A stretch of 64,000 bases of DNA, from the NCBI RefSeq assembly GCF_963676685.1, contig NC_092353.1, forward strand, positions 7,778,207-7,842,206. The letters run 5' to 3'. Source of the DNA: Mytilus edulis. Its lineage: Eukaryota > Mollusca > Bivalvia > Mytilida > Mytilidae. The notes below the pieces were generated by a model, which was not told the origin of the DNA, did not search any database, and saw only the letters and a list, made by a program, of their open reading frames with translations. A program made the position numbers and the translations under genes. Below are positions 1 to 11,300 of this stretch, in pieces (within the stretch, counting starts at the first letter, position 1; each line of letters opens with the position of its first letter).

Positions 1-1437
1 ACCACCTTTAACAAGCTTTTGATGCTTTTTCTCGATGACAGACAGATTTATGTCTTCTCCGCTGGAATTATCTCTCAATTAATAAAACATATTAAACATT
101 TGTGACTTTGTATTCTAGAAAAAGGTTATCATTGGTTAGGAGACACACAGTCAGGCTAGGATATGTACAAAATCGTCATCAATTACCCATGTGTGTCATT
201 ACGATCAGTAAGTTGTATTTTGTATGATAACCTTTGTTCCTGCCTTGTAACTCAATTTAATGTTAGAAATATTCTATGCGATTATGATTATAATAGTATA
301 ATACTTACTTTAATTGTCCATATAAATTACAGGACGAATGCATATGAGAATGCAGGGTTGTGGCAGTTATAAGAATGGGTTATTGTCAGTTGCTTGTTCA
401 ATTTTAATCATTTTATAATTACTAAACGTTTTTCAATTTTAACCTGAAAAAATTCATACAAAAAGAAACAATCAAAATCGTCAATATCGAATTATTAAAG
501 TCATATACATAGGAGTTTGTAGTCCAGAGGTTTTGTTTATTTTTGCTGTTTATTTTTTTTTTTCCATATTTTTTGGAACATATATCACGCCGTTGGTTTC
601 CCCGATTATTTAACATTTGGATATGTCGTGGCCTTTTATATGTGTAAGACCACCAATTAATAAACCCTATCTGTTCAGCCATATTTCGCAATTTTCACAG
701 CTTTCTAAATATTTTACCTTAAGTTTAACTTCTTAGAAACCAGATACATCCTGAATTGTACATGTATCCTTTTTCTTCATGCCAATTTTCAACCCATGTT
801 TAAAATAATTGCCTTTGGGAAACTCTAAAAATAAGCCCTGGTTTTCTGGAAACCTTAAATTAGTATACTATGTAGCACATGTATCCTGAATTTTTAATGC
901 AAACTCATAAACAAATGAATTTTGTTCTAAATATATTTTTCTTTCACCAAAAGTTTCATTTCTGTAAATGTTTTGATTAGTAAGCAATGACATCAAAAGC
1001 ACTATTTTGTGTCAGAGTATAATGTAGGGCTACTTTTGGATACGTTCTAAATTGGAGGGAGTAATTGGTCTTCTGACACCTATAGCTTGTCGTAAATGTG
1101 GTATACTAGGTTCGGTTCATTGCTGAAAGATGTACTATAACAAATAGCTAATGTTTACGTCATTTGGTCTCTAATCGATAGTGGTTTAATTGGCAATCAT
1201 ACCAAACAAATCTTTGTTTTACACAATTGAGCATGAACATATTAATACAACTGATTAACTTATAGTTTCCGGAAGCAAAGCTGTTAACTTGTGTCCTCGA
1301 CGATATCATGCGTATATTAATCTGTTTCCTATTGTTGACGACGAGTGTGGATTACCACTCCTTTAGTTGCTTTCATCCACATCATTTGGTCTAGAGTATA
1401 TTTGCCTCATTGGCAATCATGCTCCCATCTCCTTTTT
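1..1437. other. Intergenic, no gene seen
   Basis: AT-rich sequence with no recognisable exon on either strand. The short open frames at 163-372 and 422-691 have low-complexity composition, no family resemblance and no convincing splice sites, and are treated as chance. Confidence 0.6.
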
Positions 1438-2728
1438 AGCTCACCTGGCCCAAAACAGACTATGTGAGTTTTTCTCATTGTCGTCGTCCATTAAATTAAA
1501 CCAAACAAAATCTCCTCTGATACTACTGAGCAAAACTGAACCAAACTTAGCCTTAATTATACTTCGCGTATCTAGTTTATAAAATGTATCCGATGACCCC
1601 GTCCCTCAACCAAGATGGCCGCCATGGCTAAAATACACATGGGGGGTAGAATGCAGTATTTGGCTTATATCTCTAAAACTAATTTACAACTTGACTATTA
1701 AATCTAACATATGGATAAATATGTTCATCAGGTGATCAGAAGATCTATCTGTGCTGAAATTTTAAGATATATCAGACAATCCGTTGCTAGGTTGCTGCCC
1801 CGGAATGGGTAATTTTAAGGAAATTTTAGTTTTTGGTTATTATCTTGAATATTATAATAGATTGAGATAAACTGTTAACAGAAAAACTGTTCAGTATAAA
1901 GTCAGATCTACTAAGAAGACCAAAATTGTTAATAAACCCCATAATGAGTTGTTGCCCTTTAAAGTAACTTTTTCACAATTTTTTCCGTAAATTTTTGTAA
2001 TATTTTACATCAATCTTCCTCTCTGAAACCCACTGGGCCAAATTCAACCAAGATCAGAAAACCCGTTGCTGCCACTGAATTGGTAAAATTTAGGAAATTT
2101 TGCAGATTTTGGTTATAACATGCATCCTGAATATTATAATAGCTGAGATTAACTATAACAGCAAAAATGTTCAGTAAATTTAGCTCTACGAAAAAAGTAT
2201 GCATGATCAAAATTGACCCTTCAAGGAGTTATTGCCCTATAAAGTTGATTTTTTCAAAAATGTTCGTAAGTTTATAAAAAAATCTTCTACACGTAATCTA
2301 CTGGACAAAATGGAATAAAACTTAGTCACAACTTTCAATAGAGTATTTTGATTAAAAATGTATACGATAAACCAGTCATCCAACCAAGATGGTTGTCACT
2401 GCTAAAAAATGAAACATAGGGGGGGGGGGGGGGGGGGGTGCGTAAGAACTCTGCGGGAAAATTGTAATAAAAAAGCGATTTCAAATGTTCACAACTTGAA
2501 AACAAAAGTAAATAAGGATAAGGGTCTTCAGAAACTTTTGTAAGACTACAATGGGATAACCTATTTTAAATATAATTACTGGACCATTTTAACCAAACCG
2601 TTGCCTAAATCATTATGTGGGTATCTACATGTAATACTATTTATTATGATTTTAACCTTATTTTTACATGATTATCAAAACCTCAGTAGATACAGGTGAG
2701 CGACACAGGTTCTTGAAAGCCTCTGGTT
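1438..2728 (+). repeat. R3 interspersed repeat, old copy
   Basis: Starts with AGCTCACCTGGCCC and ends with GAGCGACACAGG followed by GCCTCTGGTT. It matches, in the same order, the younger copy at 62445-63670. Internally it repeats blocks about 400 bp apart, such as phrases meaning 'ttaggaaattttgcag / ttggttat' and 'gagttattgccct'. No coding frame is kept. I recognise the ends as a very abundant bivalve repeat; its class (non-autonomous DNA element is my guess) is not proven here. Confidence 0.75.
2419..2438. repeat. Poly-G tract
   Basis: An uninterrupted run of 20 G inside the R3 copy. A second G run of 15 is at 33096-33110. Confidence 0.9.
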
Positions 2729-3073
2729 GTATGTTGAATTAAAGTTAGACTTCATGTTTGAGTTAAAAATCGAGTGAGGCTTCGAGGATTGTTAAAGAGC
2801 TAGTGTCAAAGTTCATGTTACAATTCGAGATGCATTGTAAGTAAAGCTTCGAGTAAAATTAGACTCGACTCAGAGTCAAAATTGGGGTTAGTTTAAGTAT
2901 TCTAGTTTTAGTTCCGAGTTGTGCAAAGGTAGTTTGTATAGAAAAACAATTCAAATGCAAGCTTCAGGGGCGGATCAAGGATTTTTAGAATATATTTTTT
3001 GGCAGAGCGATATCAAATTGGTCTACAATAAGGTTTAAAGAGTCTAAAATTACACTTTGTTTTATTTCATCAA

Positions 3074-3531
3074 CAAGAATGTGTCCATAGTACACAGATG
3101 CCCCACTTGCACTATAATTTCTATGTTCAGTGGACCGTGAAATTGGGGTCAAAACTTTAATTTGGAATTAAAATGAGAAAGATGATATCATAGGGAACAT
3201 GTGTACTAAGTTTCAAGTAGATGTGACTTTAACTTCATCAAAAACTACCTTGACCAAAAACTTTAACCTGAACTTTGCACTTTCATTTTCTATGTTCAGT
3301 GGACCATGAAATTGGGGTCAAAACTATAATTTGGCATTCAAATTAGAACGATCATATCATTGTGAACATGTGTACTAAGTTTCAAGCGGATTGGACTTCA
3401 ACTTCATCAAAAACTACCTTGACCAAAAACTTTAACCTGAAGTGGGACAGACGGACGAACGAACTGACAGACGAACGGAGGCACAGACCAGAAAACATAA
3501 TGCCCCTCTACTATCGTAGGTGGGGCATAAA
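3074..3531 (+). repeat. R4 interspersed repeat with internal duplication
   Basis: Begins at AATGTGTCCATAGTACACAG and ends near GTAGGTGGGGCATAAAA. Two tandem units of about 175 bp share the phrases TTCAGTGGACC, GAAATTGGGGTCAAAACT and TCATCAAAAACTACCTTGACC. The start (GATGCCCCAC) and end (GTGGGGCAT) can pair. A shorter copy with only one unit is at 45901-46080. Confidence 0.75.
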
Positions 3532-3541
3532 AACTGAATTC

Positions 3542-4639
3542 TTGGGGTTCTTTTTTTTTTTTTTTAACAACATAATTAAATATTTATTTCAAATATTGGC
3601 TTGTTACAATATCCTTCAAGAGTCCAAGCTCCTCCTGATGTTCCCTGTTACAATCCACTAATCACTCAGGGTAGTGAAAAGTTGTAAAATACATATTACA
3701 TTTGTATAGCAAATATATATTAAATAATACACTTAGTATGACTATTCATATGTTTTCTAATAGTTGCTAAGAAATTACTTTTTATATGTAGACATACTCT
3801 TCTATTGAACTCATTGAGAAAAATTGAGAAAACATTGACATTTTTTGTCTTTTGATCAGATATGTAATAGGATTTGTAAATTGAAAAACCAACAATTGTT
3901 AAAAAATAGTTAAAGTCAAAATATTCTTCGTCAGAAGTTTTATATCCAAATATCAAGTGTCTTAGTTTTATCTTAAACGTTATTTTACTGTTCTTTAAAA
4001 CATCATCTATTTTATTCCAAAAAAGTTTTAAATACGGACACAGCATAAAGAAGTGATTATAATCCTCTTCTTGTGTACTAAAATTACAAGAACTATTGTT
4101 TACCATTTTCCACCTGCATAAAAGTTTCTTTGTAGGTAGAATATGTTGTAGTAATTTCCATCTAAAAATTTTAAGTTTATTTTCTTTTAAACATATGAAT
4201 AAAAATTTATTTAAATTGTTTTGATATAACACATCATATATATTAAATATACGTAGCCATTTTTTAGGTCCAATAGCTGGTTCAAATTTTTTATTTATCA
4301 GAGACTTATATAAAAGTTTATTTGATAGTGATTCTAATTTTATAGGTAAACCTTCCATTATAAATTGGTTTCTTTTTATATTAACAATACTTTTTACAGA
4401 GTTTTCCGATTTTAAAGTTGCTACCCAATCTTTCGGTATTGATTTCTTTATTAAATTAATTTCAGCTATCCAATTTGATTTATTTTTTAGTTTATTTAAA
4501 ATGATGTCTTGAGAAATACAGCCTTTTTCATCTATGATATCATTTACATAAACAAGATCGCTTTTAATCCAATTTTTTAAAAATATAGCTTTATTTTCAA
4601 ATTTAATAAATTTATTGTTCCATAATATTTGGGGTTCTT
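3542..4639 (-). mobile_element. 5'-truncated LINE with target-site duplication
   Basis: The identical 11-mer TTGGGGTTCTT stands at 3542-3552 and again at 4629-4639. Between them, read on the minus strand, lies an open LINE ORF2 C-terminus that ends in an A-tail, seen on the plus strand as a T run just inside the first 11-mer. This is the classic product of target-primed reverse transcription: one truncated copy with a tail and a duplicated target. The good state of the reading frame and the exact duplication suggest a fairly recent insertion. Confidence 0.85.
3720..4628 (-). pseudogene. LINE ORF2 C-terminal fragment (zinc-knuckle region)
   Basis: One open frame of about 300 codons runs from the truncation point to a stop near 3720; the first in-frame Met is at 4358. 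It has the tail typical of LINE ORF2: a basic stretch with KLLQHILPTKKLLCRW, then a Cys/His cluster (CNFSTQEEDYNHFFMLCPYL, W-N-K-I following) resembling the zf-RVT domain. The reverse transcriptase and endonuclease domains are missing because the copy is truncated, so it cannot move on its own. The clade cannot be set from this part alone. Confidence 0.85.
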
Positions 4640-4989
4640 AGTTCGCCATACTGAATCTAACTGTGATTTTGGAAATTGGATATTGGACCATAATAAAAAT
4701 ATCTCCAAATTGTTTAAAAGTTCTAAGACTACATTCACTCTTTGTCAAAAACCTATGATGTGTCAAATACTTAATCACAATCCAAATTCAGAGTTGAACC
4801 AAGCTTGAATGTTATGTCCCTGCTTGCTACAACTGTTCTGGTTACGACCTCTGCGGTCGTATCATACTGCACTCTGCATAGCATTTTATTCCCTTCGAAC
4901 TTGAGCTATGCGATTTCCAGATTTGTAACGAAGGGTGTCGTTTTTGAGGTCACTGCATACGGAAAAGCTGTTTACGAATACGAGAACGA

Positions 4990-5115
4990 GAAGACAATGA
5001 TTTAGTTGTTATCCATTCGTTTGATGTGTTTGAGCTTTTGATTTTGCCATTTGATTAGAGACTTTCTGCTTTGAATTTTTCTCGGAGTTCAGTATTTTTG
5101 TGATTAAACTTTTTC
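4990..5115 (-). repeat. R2 interspersed repeat fragment
   Basis: In reverse orientation this matches the family whose fullest copy is at 11440-11950: the phrases 'actgaactccgag', 'tcaaa...gcaaatcaaaag' and 'gataacaac' are recognisable. Other fragments are at 34050-34200, 44375-44460 (reverse), 46890-46990, 50900-51080 and 58915-58980. Confidence 0.65.
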
Positions 5116-5417
5116 TTAGCAGTACAGGTCCAAAGATCGTCATATAAAAAGGGATTTTCTTCTGAAATTAAGTCTTTGTACACGGGTATTTTTAAGTTAA
5201 AGTATATTCAACATGTTTAAGTATATAAAATAATTCATCTCTTTCGTTAGAATTGAAGGATCATACGACTTCAACTTAAACTTCGTGATTTGCCATGTAA
5301 AAAGTATAGTTTGTGTTTGTAGTAAAAGGGTTTCCCATATAAGGTAAACAAAAAATGTTATGTTCTACCCTTTTATCAGATATTGATGCAGTATAACCAA
5401 TATATCTCCTCATAATT

Positions 5418-5441
5418 GCGTAAACCCCTGAGGGTTTACGC
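5418..5441. repeat. Perfect short palindrome
   Basis: GCGTAAACCC, spacer CTGA, then GGGTTTACGC: 10-bp perfect arms. Just downstream (about 5495-5570) a 35-bp unit containing TGACCACCTTTCAAA and ATGCGCAATA is repeated twice in tandem. Confidence 0.85.
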
Positions 5442-5779
5442 AGTATATATTGGACGAGTGATGTTAGTGATGTTAGTCGGAACACTTCTGGTCTTTCTAT
5501 GACCACCTTTCAAATACATGCGCAATATTTAGCTATGACCACCTTTCAAATGCATGCGCAATAGCTTACTAATCTGTTGAATATGCATTAGCATCTTAAG
5601 TTGCTATAGAGATATTTTACGTATGATCTGAAATTTATTATGATATAATATTTTCTTGTACACGATTACAAGCTGCTAATATTAACCTACATGCGTAGTA
5701 TTTTAATTAGTCAAACGATGTAACCAGCTGTGTTTAGATATGAGATCAGATTTCATGTAAACAATGCGCTTTATATTCT

Positions 5780-6300
5780 GAACGAGAATAATTAAAAATA
5801 AAATCTTTAGAAAGAGTTTTAGTAGCATTTTATTTTAGATTTTACGTTTAGTGAAGATGTACATGTTGTAAAAAGCAAGCTATTTATTTTTTTATACTGA
5901 AATTAAAGGGAAGTCTTTTTTGCATATGATTAAATTACAGTTATTTTTTTTGGTTAAATATTGCAACTTTATTAAAAAAAAAAAATGGTCATTAAAAATC
6001 AAATTTAATAGATATTGAATATGAAAAAATAAAATATTTTGAACGAGAACAATTAAAAATAATATCTTTAAAAAAAGTATTAGCACTTTTTGAAATTTTA
6101 CGTCTAGGATAGACCAAGGACATGGAAATATAATCACAAATACATGTACGTGCCTCAAATAGGTGTAAAAACGAGGATTTAAACAAAAAAATCGTTTATT
6201 GAAAATAACGTTAAAATTAATTATGAAAGTTATGTCCGTATTTATTTTCATTAATATTGCAAATTTGAAGTTATTTTCTTTGTTTAAATATTGCAACATT
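5780..6300 (+). repeat. Direct duplication, period about 262 bp
   Basis: GAACGAGAATAATTAAAAAT near 5780 recurs as GAACGAGAACAATTAAAAAT near 6041. It is followed in both by an ATCTTTA-A-AAAG phrase and by a TTTTACGT phrase. A second shared block (TAAATATTGCAAC-TTATT) closes each unit near 5955 and 6285. No coding potential is seen. Confidence 0.7.
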
Positions 6301-8334
6301 ATTTACTTTTTTTAATAACCTCTGAATCCTTTTCGTCATTAAAATGCGACTGATAAGTATAGATATTCAATATGAAGGGGGGAAAAATGACCGTGACTGA
6401 AATCTAAATCTAAAATTTATTTTAAAAAAATACACATTTGACCATGCAGATGTAAGAAATGATACTTCAAGCAATGAAACAACGAATTAAATGTGCCACT
6501 TTAATTACGACTGATAACCTAAAAATGAATCATGCATGCATTTTTAGCAGACTTAACCAGGTCGGCGATAAGATATCGAATATAAAAAAAGAAGATATCG
6601 GGTTTGGTGTCAATGAGACAACTATCTACAAGAAACCAAAATAACACAGAAATACAAACTATGAGTCACCGTACGGCCTTCAACAACAGGCAAAGCACGT
6701 ACCGCATAGTCGGTTATAAAAGGCCCCGAAATGACAATGTAAAACAATCAGTCAAAAAAGAAAATTAACAAAGTCCGTATCATCGTATGCGTAACTTAGT
6801 TGCTCACCAGAGGAACTCTACGCAAGCGTTTAAACACGCGTTCCATAAGTTTGAAGTACGTCGAAATGCAAAGGTATACGCTTGGTGAACGCTTTTACTT
6901 CAGGAAAATTTTAATGGAACATAAAAAAAATCATTCAGCTCAAGCGTTTGTCAAACGTATATACCTGTAAACTGCACGCACATAATATACACGCTACACG
7001 AGCGTTGAACACGCTACAGATAAGTTTTAGACACGTTAAGGGCACATTGCATACAAAAATACTCGTCGCCTTAAAGCTTTCATTTAGGAAAAGAAGTCCG
7101 ATACGGGTGAAACTTCATCAAAACTACAGAAGATATTACACCCTCTCCAACGATGCAACATGGAACTAGACATAGAAGTACAGGAACTACTCACATTAGT
7201 TTGAGCTGTACAAGATCTACAAAAATATCCCGCCTGCCTCAAAGGTGCATATAGGATCGACCATGGTCCAGCACTAATGATACAAATACCAACCAGAGTT
7301 ACAATGACGTGGTAGTAAGTTTTTAAAGGCCACCGAGCGGCCTCCAAAAATGAAAAAAAAACCACTATTTAGTTGGCTATTAAATGCCCCGACCATTAAG
7401 ATTTAAAAACAAAAATCAAACAAAACTAAACAGCCTTATTGATAACAAAATAATTTACGAAAACAACTTGACCGACATGAATTATGAACAACAACCACTG
7501 TACTACATGTTTCTGGCTTTAGAATGGACATTGGCACATAAACAATGTGGTGGCCATAAACCCAACCCTCTCAAATGAACCAAACCTTAAGGACAACACA
7601 TCGCAAGAAAAAACTGTAAAATATCAGTTGCAATTCGCGTCCCTAAAATTATGGGTACAGTGCACAATAATCGCTTACATAAAAACAATAGACATGATAG
7701 ACACAAATCACTGAAATAATCGCACTTACCGAAAGCTATTTCAAAGCTAGTGAACATGTAGACGAACCAGTGGACATAGACGGACTGGTAAACATGTAAA
7801 CAGACAGGCGAATGTGACAGACTTATTGACAAACATTCACATATAGACAGACCTGCAGTTGGGAATGTAGGGAGACTAGGAGAAACGCTAAGGTACGCTT
7901 TACGCACACCCAATACACGCTTTAAGCTCGTTGTGCACACGATACAGATATGATTGACAGGTTGAATGCATCAAAATTACTAGCGTTTTGGTAGCGTGCA
8001 TGATTTTTTTTTACCTCGGCCGACGTACGACGGATCTATACGTTGATGTGTGAAGCCGGTATTACATTATTTAAACCACTAAACAGGCAATGTCAGTTTC
8101 TAATTCTTATGCACAACAAAAGTAATATAAGACAATACATTTCGGTTAAAAGCTCATTAGAGCTTATGTTTGTCTATGTTTTATATACCATGCCGACTCT
8201 AAATAAAGCTTATTTATTAATACATCTTTATTAAACAATTATCTAATATATATATGTCAAACAAGCATTTGGGTTTACGATTGCATTTCTTTTTTTAAAG
8301 AAAGCAACTTGTTTTCTAATATAGTTCGAACAAA
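6301..8334. other. Repeat-rich intergenic region upstream of the TIR gene
   Basis: Contains an R1 repeat fragment at 6597-6770 and another at about 7400-7580. Segments rich in AAGCGTT/AACGCTT lie at 6820-7040 and 7880-8010, and they share a direct repeat (ATACACGCT ... CACG-TACAGATA near 6988 and 7911). No exon is recognised. The minus-strand open frame at 7084-7365 has no family resemblance. Confidence 0.55.
6597..6770 (+). repeat. R1 interspersed repeat fragment
   Basis: Recognised by the phrases TGAGACAACTATC, ACCGTACGGCCTTCAACA and TATAAAAGGCCCCGAAATGAC. Related copies in the same orientation are at 17235-17410, 39090-39340, 42440-42690 and 49280-49760. Reverse copies are at 52935-53235 and 54265-54595. 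It is one of the commonest repeats in mussel DNA by my recognition, and no coding frame is conserved. Confidence 0.7.
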
Positions 8335-11300
8335 ATGGCTGCAGAACTTCAGGAAAAAGAACAACGCCCAATCGATAGCAGACCACTTCCTGATGGCAAG
8401 AAGTTCCACGTGTTTATATCCTACAGTGAAAGTGACAGATCCTGGGTCGAAACAGTAATACAACACTTACAAAATGATTACAATTTTAAGTGTTTTGAAC
8501 ATTCAACCGATTTTATACCAGGAAGAAAAATAAGAGAAAACATAGAATATGCAATATTGAATTCTGTGAAAACACTATGTGTTATAACGGAAGACTATAA
8601 TCAGAGTTTTTGGTGTCAATTTGAAGTAGAGTTTGCTATACTAAAGTTGCTAGCTGAAATGAAAGAAAATGTCATAATCCCAGTTTTAAAGGAGGAATGT
8701 GAGATACCTGGCTATCTTAAACCATTTACCTACATAAATGGCACTGGTGATATGAACGTCTGGCTTCCTAAGCTTGCATCAGCCATTGAGTTAGAAGGTA
8801 TTATATCTTAACTGAAGTGCAAAACTGTAGGTAGTACATAATCCTGTTTGCCTTCTCTTTTTTTTTTACATAAACATAAACTATTTTAAATATCATTATA
8901 TAATAGGAAAACAAAAGAAATATCATGAATACTGATCAAAGAAACACACAATATATAAATGTTATCATGAATACTGATCAAAGATGCACACAATCCTAAA
9001 TGTTATAATTGCTAGTAGATTTTGCTGTTTTATCTTCTAGATACATTATTTTAAAGGTCTATATTATGAGACAACTACCAACACCAATTTATAAGACAAG
9101 TTGATATATCAACTAAAAAAGAAAAAAAAAATCATATCAATACGTCCAGTACGTCAGAAAACTTTTCAATCTCCAGGGGAAGGGTGGTGCGACTTCATGG
9201 TTCGTTTAAAACGATGTAATGAAATTTCAAGCGCCACGAGTCTGAATTGAACATAGGCCCTGCAGCACTACAACCATTGACCTTAACCACTACACCACGA
9301 ACTTTCACATCTCTATTGAGTCCACTGTATCTTGACTCGCAGCTCTCTATGGGTGTTTCGAATGACATTTTAATCTACCAGTACATATATATACAGGGTA
9401 TCCTATGATGGAAATTATTGAACGTATATTTTTTATGTGACTAATTTATATATTAATTGTATTTTATGAACATATATGTATTTCAGGGGAACAATATAAC
9501 CATGAATTAGCATTAAACCGAGTAAACAATGCAGGTAATATAATTGTAATTGACCAATGAAGATGCAGTTAATATTATGCTACCTATATTACTGTCGGGT
9601 CGTTCTCCTAAGGATGTTCGCTACTCTTGTCAGATATTCGGAATCATCTAGATATACCCATGTATTGTTCATAACATTTTTGCCCGCTTTTCATTTCAAA
9701 ATTTCAAATGCATTTAGTTTTTTGAAAACTTATAAAATGCCTGCTATTTTTTAATAGTTCAGTTTTGAAAGGAAAAAGTTGTCAATATTAAAATCATCGA
9801 AAAAGACATAGTAATTGGTGCCACTAAAATCAGCGACGGTAAAATGTGTTCGAAATTAATTGCCAAAATGTCTTTTGAAAGCTGCCATTTTTCAATTGTG
9901 ATTAATTTTGTATGTTTTTTTAATATCAAAAATTTGATACATCATATTTGATTGTAACATTACTTTATTTTTCCATTACTGGCCATGACGCTAATGGTTA
10001 TCAACAGTTTTTGGTTTGTTTGACGAAATTGAAAAAAATGGAGTTGCATATCGGAAAACGAAAATGAACGTATAGTTATACATTTTTGCAACAGTATTTA
10101 TAATTGTTTAATGAATCCACGAAATTTGTTTTTAAAATGTTAATAATAATAAAACCATCATTCTTGTGCCTTAAATACTTAACTGAATTGAACCAGCTAT
10201 TGTTTATACTAGTATTACGTCATAGATTTAAACAAATAAAATTGCAATGTTGAAGAATTTTTTCTAGGTAGTTATTTTAGTCATTTTGATGTTAATAAGA
10301 TATACAATAGTGAATAAATAACATGAAAACAAAAATCAAATTAAACTAAATGATCTACTAAATATAATGATAATCTCTTTTGAACGTTCTTTATTTCTCA
10401 TTTGCATATATATTTCTATACTTACAGTGAACCGAAATCGAAACTTGGACCTGCTTCATGAAGAGACAAGTCATATCAATTGTAGAGGACCGGTTTTTAG
10501 GTGGAAGTATGTTCCAGAATCTCTTAGTATAGCACCAATGAAGGTATATATCTGTAAAACAAAACCTGCATAAACATTCCCGTTCTGTTTTAGAACATAT
10601 ACGTTATCGACTAGGATTTGTTCTTGTCATGATCGACGAAATAGGTGCAACAAGGGACGCTTACTCTGAGATCACATTTTATTTTGAGCAGTGATTACTC
10701 TGTTTAATCAATGTGTTTTCCTTGCAGTATATTGTGAACTGTTATATGAAATTTTCTGTTTGTCATTTTTCTTTTACCCCTGATGTGTCTGCCCAAGCCT
10801 TTGACCTGACTTTGATCTTTGTAGCTCATTTGGTACAAAGTGTAAGTATGAGGCACTAAAAAGTCATTTCTTACATTTCCTACATTTCAGCACACGCCTA
10901 AATTAAAGCGCTCCAGGGGTAATATGTGATTTATCATGTATGACATCATGAACACAATGGTACACGGGGTAACATGAATAGTAAAATTAACATTTTGTTC
11001 ATTTTGGTGTTTTAGCTACATTTTGATGAATAAAAAGTGAAATCTTTGATAGAAAGAGACAAATTTTAACACCAAACATTATCAGCTTGACAAGGTCAAC
11101 AAAATCAGATGATCAGAATAGTACTGCACATTGGTAAATTTATAGGAAACAAAGTAAATAAAAAGAAACGGTAAACAGTCAAATTGATAAGCAATATAAG
11201 ATATACGAAAAGTTAAATGACGACAATCGCAAGTCGTCTCATTAGATCATAAGGTTACTTCACATGGAACGTTTACTATTTGGAGTATACCTATAAACTT

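Noticed and set aside
4805-5005. Plus-strand frame starting MNVMSLLATTVLVTT with a signal-like N-terminus
   Set aside because: It runs into an R2 repeat fragment and has no homologous family or splice partner that I can see.
7084-7365. Minus-strand 93-codon frame, slightly GC-richer than its surroundings
   Set aside because: Residue content is repeat-like, no domain is recognised, and it lies among R1 pieces.
8798-8811. TIR exon read through to its own stop codon at 8809-8811
   Set aside because: A GT donor at 8798 joins in perfect phase to 9487 and on to two more conserved exons, so splicing is favoured. An unspliced short form cannot be fully excluded.
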